DNA from: a virus | Strand: one strand, 5' to 3' | DNA: 27,726 nucleotides | IMG/VR virus record: IMGVR_UViG_3300035698_022199 | Location: 1-27,726 of that record | Shown here: piece after piece, positions 1 to 6,627 of the stretch | Position numbering within the stretch: position 1 is the first letter of the stretch | How the letters are laid out: the number at the start of each line of letters is the position of its first letter | Notes under the pieces: model-generated | Told to the model about the DNA's origin: nothing | The model's database searches: none | What the model saw: only the letters and a program-made list of their open reading frames with translations | Translations under genes and position numbers: made by a program

Positions 1-127
1 CCTCACACGGCATCAAATTGTCGAGCGTACATCCGCACTCGATGTAGCCGTTAGATAGCCCCTCGTAGCCATTCTGTGTAAGCCAACTTCTTACGATTTC
101 TTTCACCTTCTTTGGTTCGCTAATCAT
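1..127 (-). CDS. Small conserved phage protein, 3' end cut by window edge
   Basis: The first 42 codons are visible before the left edge. The ATG at 125-127 overlaps the end of the upstream gene by a few bases and has a GGGAG ribosome site six bases upstream. The visible protein has a helical start, then an NGYEGL turn and a CGC...LDNLMPC pattern. I recognise this layout from small phage proteins of unknown function that carry a 'NGYDGL...CGC.LDDLAPC' core, which may bind zinc through the cysteines. No activity is known to me. The missing C-terminus prevents a length comparison. Confidence 0.7.
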   Translation of the reverse strand, partial: MISEPKKVKEIVRSWLTQNGYEGLSNGYIECGCTLDNLMPCE

Positions 128-611
128 TTCCCGCTCCCTTCGGTTCCTTCTCTATTTTAATTTTTTCCCGTTTCACCACGTCGCCAGGCGACCTGTCAAT
201 ACTGCAATGGATAACGCCTCTCTTCCCTTCCAACTTCATAAGATGCTGCGGGAACGACACGTCGATATCAACGTCATGCTCAAAGCGCACGGACCTTCTC
301 TTCACGCGGAAGCGACGCAGGAGAAATGCGGGGAAGTGCTGCTGTTTGAACATCTGCCACCACGACGACGGCAGGTATTCCGTGAACTCAAGAGCGATGC
401 TCTTGAGTCTCCGAGCCGGCAGTTTAATGCTTAAGTCCAGAAAGAACTCGTCTATGTCCAGCACCAGCCCGTAAGAAATATGCTCCGATAAAGACACCTT
501 TGCCGATGATGGCGCCTCATACGAGATTGCTTTGGCAGTAGCAAAATATTTCCACATGTAATGCACCACATCACTCTTGCATGCTTCTCTTTGCCTTATT
601 CGGTCACTCAT
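120..611 (-). CDS. Hypothetical protein, 163 aa
   Basis: I do not recognise this protein. It is basic in its second half (several Arg/Lys clusters around residues 95-110 and a Lys/Glu-rich tail) and shows no signal peptide or membrane segment. The ATG at 611 overlaps the end of the preceding zinc-finger gene by eight bases and has a GGGAG-type ribosome site inside that gene, so translation is probably coupled. It sits in the run of small genes after the replication genes. The tight packing and correct strand support a real gene; the function is open. Confidence 0.7.
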   Translation of the reverse strand: MSDRIRQREACKSDVVHYMWKYFATAKAISYEAPSSAKVSLSEHISYGLVLDIDEFFLDLSIKLPARRLKSIALEFTEYLPSSWWQMFKQQHFPAFLLRRFRVKRRSVRFEHDVDIDVSFPQHLMKLEGKRGVIHCSIDRSPGDVVKREKIKIEKEPKGAGND

Positions 612-792
612 CCTCTATCTCCCTATTGAGTTTTTCCCGCATCATCTCTTCTCTCCTTTTTTTCTCTGTTTTCCTGTCTAAAAGACACCGTGAGTGCCAA
701 CAACGCTTACATACATCCTGCACACACCACTCATCGACGAAATTATGAAGCGAAGTCTCAACGCCACATACTCGACATGGTCTATGCGGCAT
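604..792 (-). CDS. Small zinc-finger-like protein, 62 aa
   Basis: The N-terminal half has cysteines at residues 6, 9, 23, 28, 31 and 36. The CxxC pairs 6/9 and 28/31 form a plausible treble-clef or zinc-ribbon site. The C-terminal third is a strongly charged Lys/Arg/Glu helix. The start is well supported: a GAAGGAGG ribosome site lies at the end of the upstream nuclease gene, and the gap to that gene's stop codon is only three bases. HNH endonucleases can begin with similar CxxC knuckles, but there is no room for a His-Asn-His core here. A DNA- or RNA-binding accessory role is inference only. Confidence 0.7.
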   Translation of the reverse strand: MPHRPCRVCGVETSLHNFVDEWCVQDVCKRCWHSRCLLDRKTEKKRREEMMREKLNREIEDE

Positions 793-795
793 GGC

Positions 796-1143
796 CTATC
801 CTCCTTCGGGTCTTCCGAGTATTGCGACGCATATATCGTCAACCGACCGAGCGACAATATAGCGCCCGCCGTAGTCCTCAATAAACGCCTGAAAATCGAG
901 TTGTGCCGGCCGCAGCTTTCCCGTCGCTGTCTTTGTCTCCACATAGAGCGTTACACCGTCTTTGATGGCGATGAGGTCGGAGAACCCGCTGTTCGGGTTT
1001 TTCCTGAAGCCATCCTGCACCCACGAGCCGGCGGTCTTAGCCATCTTCGGGACGCCCGTTGTGTGGACCTTCTTCACGCCCCAGCCGTCCAGGGCCAGCC
1101 AGTCCATCACTGCCTTCTGTATCGCGCTTTCACGTCGAGCCAT
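796..1143 (-). CDS. VRR-NUC domain nuclease (PD-(D/E)XK fold), 115 aa
   Basis: This is a stand-alone VRR-NUC endonuclease of the type common in phages. Using the ATG at 1143, the expected residues are Glu6 in the first helix, Asp56 in 'SGFSDLI', Glu69-x-Lys71 in 'YVETK', and Gln81 in 'RPAQLDF'. This is the PD-(D/E)XK metal-binding core with the usual helix after it. A longer in-frame start at 1170 exists, but the ATG at 1143 has a GAGGTG ribosome site at good spacing and gives the normal family N-terminus ('RRESAIQ'). Family members act on DNA junctions or flaps, and phage versions are usually assigned to recombination or replication. The 14-base overlap with the small GTG-start ORF upstream suggests coupled translation. 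Confidence 0.9.
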   Translation of the reverse strand: MARRESAIQKAVMDWLALDGWGVKKVHTTGVPKMAKTAGSWVQDGFRKNPNSGFSDLIAIKDGVTLYVETKTATGKLRPAQLDFQAFIEDYGGRYIVARSVDDICVAILGRPEGG

Positions 1144-1303
1144 GTCCACCTCTTTTTTCCCGAATACCATCCGCTATCTTCTTCTGCCATTTTTTAAACG
1201 CTTTCCTTGACGTGAAGCCGAACTGTTTCATCATCGACTTTGTTTCCTGTCTCGAGCCCGTGCCGGCGCTTACATAGGGCCTTATCCTCTTTTGCAGTTT
1301 CAC
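1130..1303 (-). CDS. Small basic protein with GTG start, 57 aa
   Basis: An open frame of 57 codons fills the gap between the zinc-finger gene (stop at 1316) and the VRR-NUC gene. It starts with GTG at 1303, five bases after a GGGAGG ribosome site that lies just past the upstream stop, and ends with TGA at 1130. The predicted protein begins MKLQKRIRPY and is rich in Lys, Arg, Gly and Ser, with a helical 'SRKAFKKWQKKI' stretch, so it could bind nucleic acid. Without it there would be a 140-base gap in an otherwise gapless array. No family is recognised. Confidence 0.65.
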   Translation of the reverse strand: MKLQKRIRPYVSAGTGSRQETKSMMKQFGFTSRKAFKKWQKKIADGIREKRGGHGST

Positions 1304-1315
1304 TGCCGCCTCCCG

Positions 1316-2017
1316 TTATAATAACTCGTCCCATTCGTCGCGCTTAGGCACCGTCCCCGGCATTGCCATCGCCGCTGTCTTAACGCCTTCTTCTTCCGCT
1401 ATCTCGGTTGCTACCTCGGGCTTAATCTCCCGATGCTTGCTCACAAGCACCTGCGCTGCCGCCGCGTTATCCTGGAGGGTCGTAGTTTGCCAAGCCGTAA
1501 TTGCCGCATGAGGCACCGATGTGGACTTCGACGCCTCCTCGTAGATGCCGACAAAGCGGTCGAAATGTGCCCGCTGTTTCACTTCCGCTTCCTTGCCATC
1601 CGGTAACGTCCACTTCGAGCCGAACCGCCTCTTACACGCATAGCAGGGTGTTATAAACCGATAAAGTCTGCCGCCGCCGACCTCGCCGCCGCCTGTTATG
1701 CGCCCCTGCACAGGAAGGAGCACATCAACAAACCCTGTATTCTGGCAATAGCAACAGTCCTTGTACTCTTTCCCATACATCCGACGCGCTGGTATTTTTA
1801 ATATCGACCGCAACTCTTCCATGCGGGCGATTGTTGGGCGACGGTTGCCCTGGACGCGAATAGCGCCCTTGAGCAGGTTGCAGAAATCGTCCTTGTCCAT
1901 GCCCTGAAAGGCTTCCATCATCAAATGCGTCTCGGCGGTTGACAGGGGGCTGCGCGATTTACACCACTGGTCCTCGTAATACTGTGAAGTAAGTTCCAAG
2001 AACTCACGCGGGGTCAT
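1316..2017 (-). CDS. Zinc-finger protein of the replication region, 233 aa
   Basis: The N-terminal 80 residues are helical. They are followed by a four-cysteine zinc site, Cys88-x2-Cys91 ('CCYCQNTGF') and Cys125-x2-Cys128 ('CYACKRR'), separated by a Gly-rich loop; this resembles the DnaJ-type zinc knuckle. The C-terminus is acidic and low in complexity. The ATG at 2017 has an AAGGAG ribosome site, and the upstream DNA holds a repeat array. I do not recognise a named family. The position after a winged-helix protein and before VRR-NUC makes a helicase-loader or replisome-accessory role conceivable, but this is context only. Confidence 0.75.
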   Translation of the reverse strand: MTPREFLELTSQYYEDQWCKSRSPLSTAETHLMMEAFQGMDKDDFCNLLKGAIRVQGNRRPTIARMEELRSILKIPARRMYGKEYKDCCYCQNTGFVDVLLPVQGRITGGGEVGGGRLYRFITPCYACKRRFGSKWTLPDGKEAEVKQRAHFDRFVGIYEEASKSTSVPHAAITAWQTTTLQDNAAAAQVLVSKHREIKPEVATEIAEEEGVKTAAMAMPGTVPKRDEWDELL

Positions 2018-2050
2018 ACATTTTTCTCCTTAAAAATGGTTTCTGCCCTG

Positions 2051-2098
2051 TGACATCGATATGACATCGATATGACATCGATATGACATGGCATGTCA
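2051..2098. repeat. Direct-repeat array with terminal palindrome (iteron/operator-like)
   Basis: The 11-base unit TGACATCGATA occurs three times head to tail (2051-2061, 2062-2072, 2073-2083). A fourth, partial unit opens a perfect palindrome, TGACATG-G-CATGTCA, at 2084-2098. The 11-base period puts every unit on nearly the same face of the helix, as in iterons or multimeric operators. The array fills the gap between the stop of the HTH gene (2096) and the start of the zinc-finger gene (2017). It could be an origin or a control site for the downstream genes. Confidence 0.8.
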
Positions 2099-2818
2099 CA
2101 ACTCTTGCTCATTTTTCGCACGATGGGTTTTTCTCCACTCCGTCTTGAAATGAGATACGGAAGGGCGTCCCATATTGTCCCATTCTCTAATTTGCGCAGT
2201 TATAAATCGGATGCTCCTGCCGACGCGCACATGGGGAATACTACCCTTCCTTCTGCCATCGCGATTGACGGCAGACCAGACGGCCGATGTTGACAAATCA
2301 AGAAATTGAGCAGTGTGAGCCACATGTGTAATCTCTGGCAACTCTTGCCTCTGCGGGGGTGCTGGTTCTTCGACTGGCTTTGCGACAGGCACTACCTTGC
2401 TCTGTGCGACTCGGCGCTTGGCGGCGTCTTCCTCTTCGCGTATCCGCAGTTTCAGGTAGAATAGGACGACGGCCTTCTTTGCTATGGCCTCCGCCTCGGC
2501 GGACACTTCCTCGCTCGAGAAAGGATGCCCCGGTATCCGCTTCTGATGCTGGTAAAACTCGGCCTCAAGTTTTCCTATCCGTTCCCAACACCTCTTGTCG
2601 GGATGTTCCATCTTCGAGTGAAGCTTCTCTTCAATCTCGTCCATACGTTCACCCAACTGGAACGTCTGGTCTTTTATGTAAGAAACCTTGCTATACAGGT
2701 CGTGAAAGTCCTGCCTTTCCATCCTCCCCTTTACAGGCACATAGCATATCTCGCCCGCCGAGTCCTCCCATTCATAACCGCGCCCGAAAAAAACCTTAAC
2801 CTTATTCCACCATACCAT
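2096..2818 (-). CDS. Excisionase-type helix-turn-helix protein, 240 aa
   Basis: The N-terminal 25 residues (MVWWNKVKVFF...WEDSAG) are nearly the same as those of the gene just upstream. A long coiled-coil-like region follows (about residues 35-145), then a Pro/Glu linker. A C-terminal HTH_17/excisionase-like domain spans about residues 163-216: 'FLDLSTSAVWSAVN' is the helix-turn-helix and 'HVRVGRSIRFITAQIREW' the wing and last helix. I prefer the ATG at 2818 over the GTG at 2821 because it matches the paralogue's start and the AAAGGAG spacing. The protein probably binds DNA, and the repeat array directly after its stop codon is an obvious candidate target. It could be a transcription regulator, an origin-binding protein or an excisionase. 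Confidence 0.8.
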   Translation of the reverse strand: MVWWNKVKVFFGRGYEWEDSAGEICYVPVKGRMERQDFHDLYSKVSYIKDQTFQLGERMDEIEEKLHSKMEHPDKRCWERIGKLEAEFYQHQKRIPGHPFSSEEVSAEAEAIAKKAVVLFYLKLRIREEEDAAKRRVAQSKVVPVAKPVEEPAPPQRQELPEITHVAHTAQFLDLSTSAVWSAVNRDGRRKGSIPHVRVGRSIRFITAQIREWDNMGRPSVSHFKTEWRKTHRAKNEQEL

Positions 2819-2820
2819 CA

Positions 2821-3090
2821 CTATCTCCTTTCTAAAATGTTCATTACTCTTTCCATCTCTTTCAACTTCCGTTCCTGCTCTTTATACTTGGCCTCGAGTC
2901 GGTCCATCCGCTCGTAAAGCGTATTATCAGCCTCGTACATCTGTTGACTCAACTCGGACATCCGGTAAAGCAAGTCATTGAACGTCGGGCCCTTCCCTTT
3001 CTGGTTGGGCATATACGTCACATCGCCCGCCGAGTCTTCCCATTCCCAGCCGCGTCTGAAAAAAACCTTAACCTTATTCCACCACACCAT
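2821..3090 (-). CDS. Short paralogue of the downstream HTH protein, coiled coil, 89 aa
   Basis: The protein starts with the same MVWWNKVKVFF...EWEDSAG block as its downstream neighbour and continues as a heptad-rich helix to the end, with no DNA-binding domain. The two starts lie about 270 bases apart, exactly the length of this gene. The ribosome sites (AAGGAGATAG followed by GATG) also match, so a tandem duplication is likely. It begins inside the last 17 bases of the preceding gene. Its coiled coil could pair with that of the longer protein, for example as a dimerisation partner or modulator lacking the HTH; this is inference. Confidence 0.75.
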   Translation of the reverse strand: MVWWNKVKVFFRRGWEWEDSAGDVTYMPNQKGKGPTFNDLLYRMSELSQQMYEADNTLYERMDRLEAKYKEQERKLKEMERVMNILERR

Positions 3091-3874
3091 CGCTATCTCC
3101 TTCTTTGCCTTCCATTTCTTTCAGCATCCGTTCTGCTGTTGATTGTGTTGTCGTGTCCCGCAGTTCTTTGTCTATCTCAAAAAGCTGGGCCGATTTTGGC
3201 AGCTTCTCGGCTATCCTCGGAAACTCATTGGTAACTTCATCGCCGTAATCCTTCACCCACGCCTCAACCATGCTATAAACCTTCGGCTGATACCCGCTCT
3301 TGAGAAATGGGAAGTGCCTGAGAAACTGCTTATGCACCGCATTAACAATTCCTCTCATCGGAGAATTATCATCGTCAACATCCGTAGTAACCCCGACATT
3401 CCCTTTCCCTTCTAGTTCTCTTCTCTTTAACTTCTCTTTAACTTCAACTTCAACTTCCGCGCGAAGGGACTCCGCATCCGCTCCGTAGTCGCTCCGTACC
3501 TCCTCCGTAGTAGATACGTAACTCATCCACTCCATTTCACAAAGCACGTCAAGGGCTTTCTTTACCTTACGCTCTTTACCGCCGTAGTTTATGGCACGAG
3601 CAATTTCCTTAACCGAGGCCGGTTTGTCCTTGTGATTTAGCATTTTGCCTCGATGCTTTGGCTTTAACGAGGTTGAGTCTGTCACGCAAAGCATGAAAAC
3701 AATGAAACAACTTTCGGCATTGTCGTATTCGAATAGTGCCCTGATACCCTTGCCGCGTGTTTTTATCGGTAGTTTTACGTAAGTTGGGTTGACTATATCT
3801 ACGCCTTTGGTGGTCTTGGGACGGTATAGTTCATCATATCTATTGATGATATATACCCCTGTTTCTATCTCCAT
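3074..3874 (-). CDS. Winged-helix protein, probable replication initiator/organiser, 266 aa
   Basis: The first 80 residues look like a compact alpha/beta start followed by 'KPASVKEIARAINYGGKERKVKKALDV' style helices (split here for length, residues about 85-120). That region reads as a winged helix in which 'SVKEIARAIN' and 'KVKKALDVL' flank the recognition turn. A Lys/Glu-rich linker follows (about 138-160), then a helical C-terminal part. The two-part layout resembles phage replisome organisers (DnaD-like or gp-O-like), and it lies between the recombination nuclease and the repeat array. The ATG at 3874 has an AAGGA ribosome site. Replication function is likely but not proven by any diagnostic motif. 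Confidence 0.65.
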   Translation of the reverse strand: MEIETGVYIINRYDELYRPKTTKGVDIVNPTYVKLPIKTRGKGIRALFEYDNAESCFIVFMLCVTDSTSLKPKHRGKMLNHKDKPASVKEIARAINYGGKERKVKKALDVLCEMEWMSYVSTTEEVRSDYGADAESLRAEVEVEVKEKLKRRELEGKGNVGVTTDVDDDNSPMRGIVNAVHKQFLRHFPFLKSGYQPKVYSMVEAWVKDYGDEVTNEFPRIAEKLPKSAQLFEIDKELRDTTTQSTAERMLKEMEGKEGDSDGVVE

Positions 3875-3903
3875 TGTGCCGTCCTTTTCAAGCGGGAAGG
3901 CAG

Positions 3904-3928
3904 GGCCGCCGGAGAAAAATAAGCGGCC
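3904..3928. other. Small GC-rich hairpin in intergenic leader
   Basis: GGCCGC at 3904-3909 pairs with GCGGCC at 3923-3928 around a 13-base AT-rich loop, in the 73-base gap ahead of the winged-helix gene. The stem is only six pairs and no U-tract follows it on the minus strand, so it is not a convincing terminator. It may be a leader structure or chance. Confidence 0.25.
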
Positions 3929-3947
3929 TCGCCGGGGGTGAGGACGC

Positions 3948-4901
3948 TCACGCGCTGGCGCCCTCTGGTTTATCTACAAGGACCTGACGAATCGTTTTGC
4001 GCCACTGTTTCGAGACGCTTTCCTCCGTCGCCTTGCGTTTGACTTCGAGCCATTTACCGTCGATGATGAAATTGCCGCATACTACGTTGTCAATGCCCCT
4101 GACTGACTTCGTGACAGCCGCATCAGCAGCTTTATATTGTTTTGCGGCCTCGGCAAGTTCCGCCCTGCGCTTGAGAAGCCCTTCAAGTTCGTCGTTGTCG
4201 ATAACTTGGAATCCGGGCCCGTAATTGATATCTTTCAGGCATAGCGAAGAGTATCCACACCTGCCGCAGACAGCCTCGTCGTATTCAATGCGGTCAGGGA
4301 GGGTTTCTTCGGCGATATGGCGGTTGATAGTCTCTGCTTTTTGAAGCAGGTCTTCAACATAACCGAGGTCTAAATCACACCAGATAACCTTTGGCTCGTG
4401 CGTCTGCTTGTTCTTGAGGTACCACACACCGCGCTCGTAGTTGGTACCGAAGAGATAGAGCATAAGCTGTGCGGGATATTTGCGTACCCAGAAACTCTTG
4501 GCGTTGAGCATGTCGTCCATCGAGTTTATCTTCTCCCATGCGAATTGATTCATGCTCTTACATTCGTATGGATATCGCTCGTCGCCTTTTTCGATAACCC
4601 CATCTATATGGCCCGTGATGGCGTACTTTTTGAAAAGACTGTCTTTGATAGCAGTCTCCTGCTGCGTCAGCAGATAGCCCGCTTCACGGAGTTCCTGTTC
4701 CGCTTCATTCTGGATGGTGCCACCTGCGTCGAAGATAAACTGCATGGTGACGTTGTGCAGCAATGCCTTGTCCCATGCCGTCCTCGAATAGACACAATGG
4801 CGAGTACAGGGATGCCCCAGTAAACTCGCACGGTTTGTATTACACTCGAGATGCTTTATTTTTTTCTGTTTCGATGCAATAACGTCTGCAAGGATGTCCA
4901 T
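3948..4901 (-). CDS. Cas4/RecB-like PD-(D/E)XK exonuclease with probable Fe-S cluster, 317 aa
   Basis: The nuclease core is visible: Asp100 in 'GHIDGV', Glu113-x-Lys115 in 'YECKS', and Gln145 in 'AQLMLYL', the RecB-family QhxxY motif. Cysteines frame the core as in Cas4 and AddB: Cys32/Cys36 near the N-terminus and Cys212-x2-Cys215-x5-Cys221 after it. These probably hold a 4Fe-4S cluster. The position where relatives usually have a His ('GxxxH') reads 'GTIQN' here, which is odd. The family trims DNA ends from 5' or 3'. Its neighbour, three bases upstream, looks like an annealing protein, so the pair probably acts like lambda Exo/Bet in phage recombination. A C-terminal helical extension (after about 235) may contact the partner. 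Confidence 0.85.
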   Translation of the reverse strand: MDILADVIASKQKKIKHLECNTNRASLLGHPCTRHCVYSRTAWDKALLHNVTMQFIFDAGGTIQNEAEQELREAGYLLTQQETAIKDSLFKKYAITGHIDGVIEKGDERYPYECKSMNQFAWEKINSMDDMLNAKSFWVRKYPAQLMLYLFGTNYERGVWYLKNKQTHEPKVIWCDLDLGYVEDLLQKAETINRHIAEETLPDRIEYDEAVCGRCGYSSLCLKDINYGPGFQVIDNDELEGLLKRRAELAEAAKQYKAADAAVTKSVRGIDNVVCGNFIIDGKWLEVKRKATEESVSKQWRKTIRQVLVDKPEGASA

Positions 4902-4904
4902 ACC

Positions 4905-5834
4905 TTAGCCCTCCGTTCCGGGGAAGCGCTCACCGTCAGAGGGTGTTTCAAAAGTAGGTTCTTCCTTCGCCGGCCCCTTCTTCGCTGGCTCTTTCTTCGC
5001 CAGATTCTTGAGATAGTCGGCATATTCCGCCGCGACCTTCGGGGCCAGAAACTTCAGTTGGGCGTCAGTGACATACGACATAGCGTCTTTCCCTTTTACT
5101 ATATCGTTGTCTTTGGTTTTCCATGATGTTGCCTGCACGAGCCATGTCTTGGCGATTTCCTTGTCTCCGCCGCAGAACTCCAGTATCTTCTTGGCGAGTG
5201 CCGTGCGTTCCGGCGTGACCTCGCGGTTCGCTGTTGAGCCGCCCTGCTTGCCGGTCTCATGCTTATAGCCTTTGATTTTCGACGTGTCAACGCCAACGGC
5301 GGCAATCTGTTCTACTGTCAGATTACGCATCCCGAGAAAGCGCTCGATAGCCCGCTTGTCAAAGTTATTCTCTGCCTTTTTGAGGATATTCGCTTCACAC
5401 ACATCCTCAATCGGCTTAGGTTTCCCGTTGCTGGTGCCAAAAAACTTGTCATTACTACTGCACGTTCCCGTTGCCGACCGGAAAAACTCGGGATGGTTTG
5501 TAGGGTATATAATCCCTTCGACGGTGTAATGATAGCGGTCTTCAACCCGCTCATCCCACTTCTTTGTCGTCTTTTTCTTGGCTATCACGAGCCCAAAGGC
5601 GAAAGCAACCTTTTCCAGCCCCGAACACTGCAAATAGGGACTGTCGTCAATCATCACATAATCTTTGGGATTCGTGCGGGCAAGGGCGGCGTTAAAGAGA
5701 TGGTCAATCTGCTTCATACGCGCTTCACCCGCCCTGATTAAAAGGTCGTCAACCGCATCAACCAGTTCAGGCGTTAGCGTTGCCTCTTTCTGTTCTTCTA
5801 CCACATCCACGTCCATTTTTTCCTCTACACTCAT
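4905..5834 (-). CDS. Probable phage recombination (single-strand annealing-type) protein, 309 aa
   Basis: The core runs from about residue 60 to 190: 'SGLEKVAFAFGL', 'YTVEGIIYP', 'GTCSSNDKFFG', then 'NILKKAENNFDKRAIERFLGMRNLT'. I associate this pattern with phage proteins next to recombination exonucleases, where a Cys/Ser-rich turn is followed by a helix ending in 'GLR.LT'. The C-terminus carries a Lys/Pro/Glu repeat tail (about 273-300). The exonuclease-like gene starts three bases downstream, which favours an annealing or exonuclease-partner role. The ATG at 5834 has an AAAGGAG site. No catalytic motif is visible, so the functional call rests mostly on context. Confidence 0.5.
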   Translation of the reverse strand: MSVEEKMDVDVVEEQKEATLTPELVDAVDDLLIRAGEARMKQIDHLFNAALARTNPKDYVMIDDSPYLQCSGLEKVAFAFGLVIAKKKTTKKWDERVEDRYHYTVEGIIYPTNHPEFFRSATGTCSSNDKFFGTSNGKPKPIEDVCEANILKKAENNFDKRAIERFLGMRNLTVEQIAAVGVDTSKIKGYKHETGKQGGSTANREVTPERTALAKKILEFCGGDKEIAKTWLVQATSWKTKDNDIVKGKDAMSYVTDAQLKFLAPKVAAEYADYLKNLAKKEPAKKGPAKEEPTFETPSDGERFPGTEG

Positions 5835-5981
5835 TAACCACTCCTTTCAAATAAAAGCCGCATTAGAAAACTCGGTAATCATTGTTTTAGTCCAAAAGTT
5901 TAGCCTGCTCCAGCCGTCCGGTAGCAAAAGCCAGGGCAGGCGATGCGCCACGCTCCAACATAATAGGGGGGGATTAAAGAG

Positions 5982-6260
5982 CTATGGCGCAATCTTGGAT
6001 TTAATAATGGAAAGCACCTCTTGCGCTCCTTTTTGTATCTCACCGATTACCTTCGATGATTGTGTAGCGAATAGAAAGAGAAGTGCTATATCATCGTGCT
6101 CATGGACACACCGTTTCTCAGCGCATGCGAGCAGTTCCGTCAGAACGTCAATCGCAGATTGTACTGTCTTGACCATGACAGCCTTCGCTTCCTCTGTCTT
6201 GCCGCCGGCGATTATCGGCGGATTTTCCTCACATTTTACATTTCCTTTTTTCCCGGACAC
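5982..6260 (-). CDS. Small helical protein with GTG start, 92 aa
   Basis: The GTG at 6260 is chosen because an excellent AAAGGAGG site lies five bases upstream, just after the tRNA. The protein is mostly amphipathic helix, with three cysteines (residues 10, 46 and 51) and no signal peptide. It would be the first gene after the tRNA in the probable early transcript. The 147 bases between it and the annealing-type gene hold no further ORF or clear hairpin. I do not recognise the family. Confidence 0.65.
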   Translation of the reverse strand: MSGKKGNVKCEENPPIIAGGKTEEAKAVMVKTVQSAIDVLTELLACAEKRCVHEHDDIALLFLFATQSSKVIGEIQKGAQEVLSIIKSKIAP

Positions 6261-6288
6261 ACAAACCTCCTTTCAAAAAAGACCTTAG

Positions 6289-6359
6289 TAGCGGGGGCGG
6301 GACTCGAACCCACATAGGCGGCGTATGAAACCGCTGAGATTCCTTTTCTCAACCCCGCT
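6289..6359 (-). tRNA. tRNA with CAU anticodon (elongator Met or Ile-lysidine type)
   Basis: The minus strand folds as a complete cloverleaf of 71 bases. The acceptor AGCGGGG pairs with CCCCGCT; the D stem is GAGA/TCTC with a GG-containing loop; the anticodon stem is GCGGT/GCCGC with loop TTCATAC; the T arm is GTGGG-TTCGAGT-CCCGC. The discriminator base is A and no CCA is encoded. The paired A1-U72 and the lack of three G-C pairs next to the anticodon loop argue against an initiator tRNA. A CAU anticodon could instead be modified to lysidine and read AUA Ile codons. Position 9 is U, which is unusual. Confidence 0.92.
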
Positions 6360-6392
6360 CAACATCATCCATCCGTATGCGCACCGCGCGTC

Positions 6393-6569
6393 CTATCTTG
6401 ACCGCCTTGAAAGAAAGATGCCTCGCCGGACACATTTCGTCTTCTGAAAGGACACGATGGAAAGAAATGAAAAGGGACCGGCGAGGCGGAAAACGCAGGT
6501 TACAGATTCGGAGGTCAGTAGAGCCCACGTTTTATGTGTTGATTTGACCGTGTTATTTGATATTGCCAT
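6393..6569 (-). CDS. Possible 58-aa leader ORF behind a promoter
   Basis: The ATG at 6569 lies eight bases after a GGAGGT ribosome site (6578-6583) and about 27 bases below a predicted transcription start. The frame runs 58 codons to TAG at 6393. The peptide starts MAISNNTVKS; its second half is hydrophobic and basic, with no recognisable domain. The strong initiation context is the main argument for it. The weak, unusual composition and an inverted repeat inside it argue that this could be a leader RNA rather than a stable protein. Confidence 0.4.
   Translation of the reverse strand: MAISNNTVKSTHKTWALLTSESVTCVFRLAGPFSFLSIVSFQKTKCVRRGIFLSRRSR
6420..6487. repeat. 10-bp inverted repeat with 48-base loop
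   Basis: GCCTCGCCGG at 6420-6429 is matched by its exact complement CCGGCGAGGC at 6478-6487. The loop contains two GGACAC direct repeats at its left side. It lies between the promoter and the tRNA on the minus-strand transcript and inside the possible 58-aa ORF, so it could shape the leader RNA or be a protein-binding site. No U-tract follows, so it is not a typical terminator. Confidence 0.45.
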
Positions 6570-6590
6570 CTTTTACGACCTCCGCATTAC

Positions 6591-6627
6591 TAATACATGT
6601 GTAATATATCATATTATTAATACATGT
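6591..6627. promoter_or_regulatory. Paired operator-like repeats overlapping the promoter
   Basis: The 10-base sequence ACATGTATTA (minus strand) occurs twice, at 6618-6627 and 6591-6600, 27 bases apart. Each copy contains the palindrome ACATGT. One copy sits in the promoter spacer and the other around the predicted start site, so a protein bound to both would block or bend the promoter. This is a typical repressor-site geometry, inferred from sequence only. Confidence 0.5.

Noticed and set aside
2041-2098. CRISPR array
   Set aside because: The 11-base units abut directly with no spacers, so it is a tandem repeat and not a CRISPR.
3904-3928. Intrinsic terminator before the winged-helix gene
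   Set aside because: The stem is only six pairs and lacks a U-tract; the gene behind it is in the same direction and has a good ribosome site, so it is listed only as a weak hairpin.
3948-4901. Nuclease as part of a CRISPR adaptation system
   Set aside because: No Cas1, Cas2 or array is present; the neighbour and phage context fit a recombination exonuclease.
6289-6359. tRNA as a prophage attachment site
   Set aside because: No integrase is visible, no repeat of the tRNA 3' end occurs nearby, and the flanking genes on both sides are phage genes.
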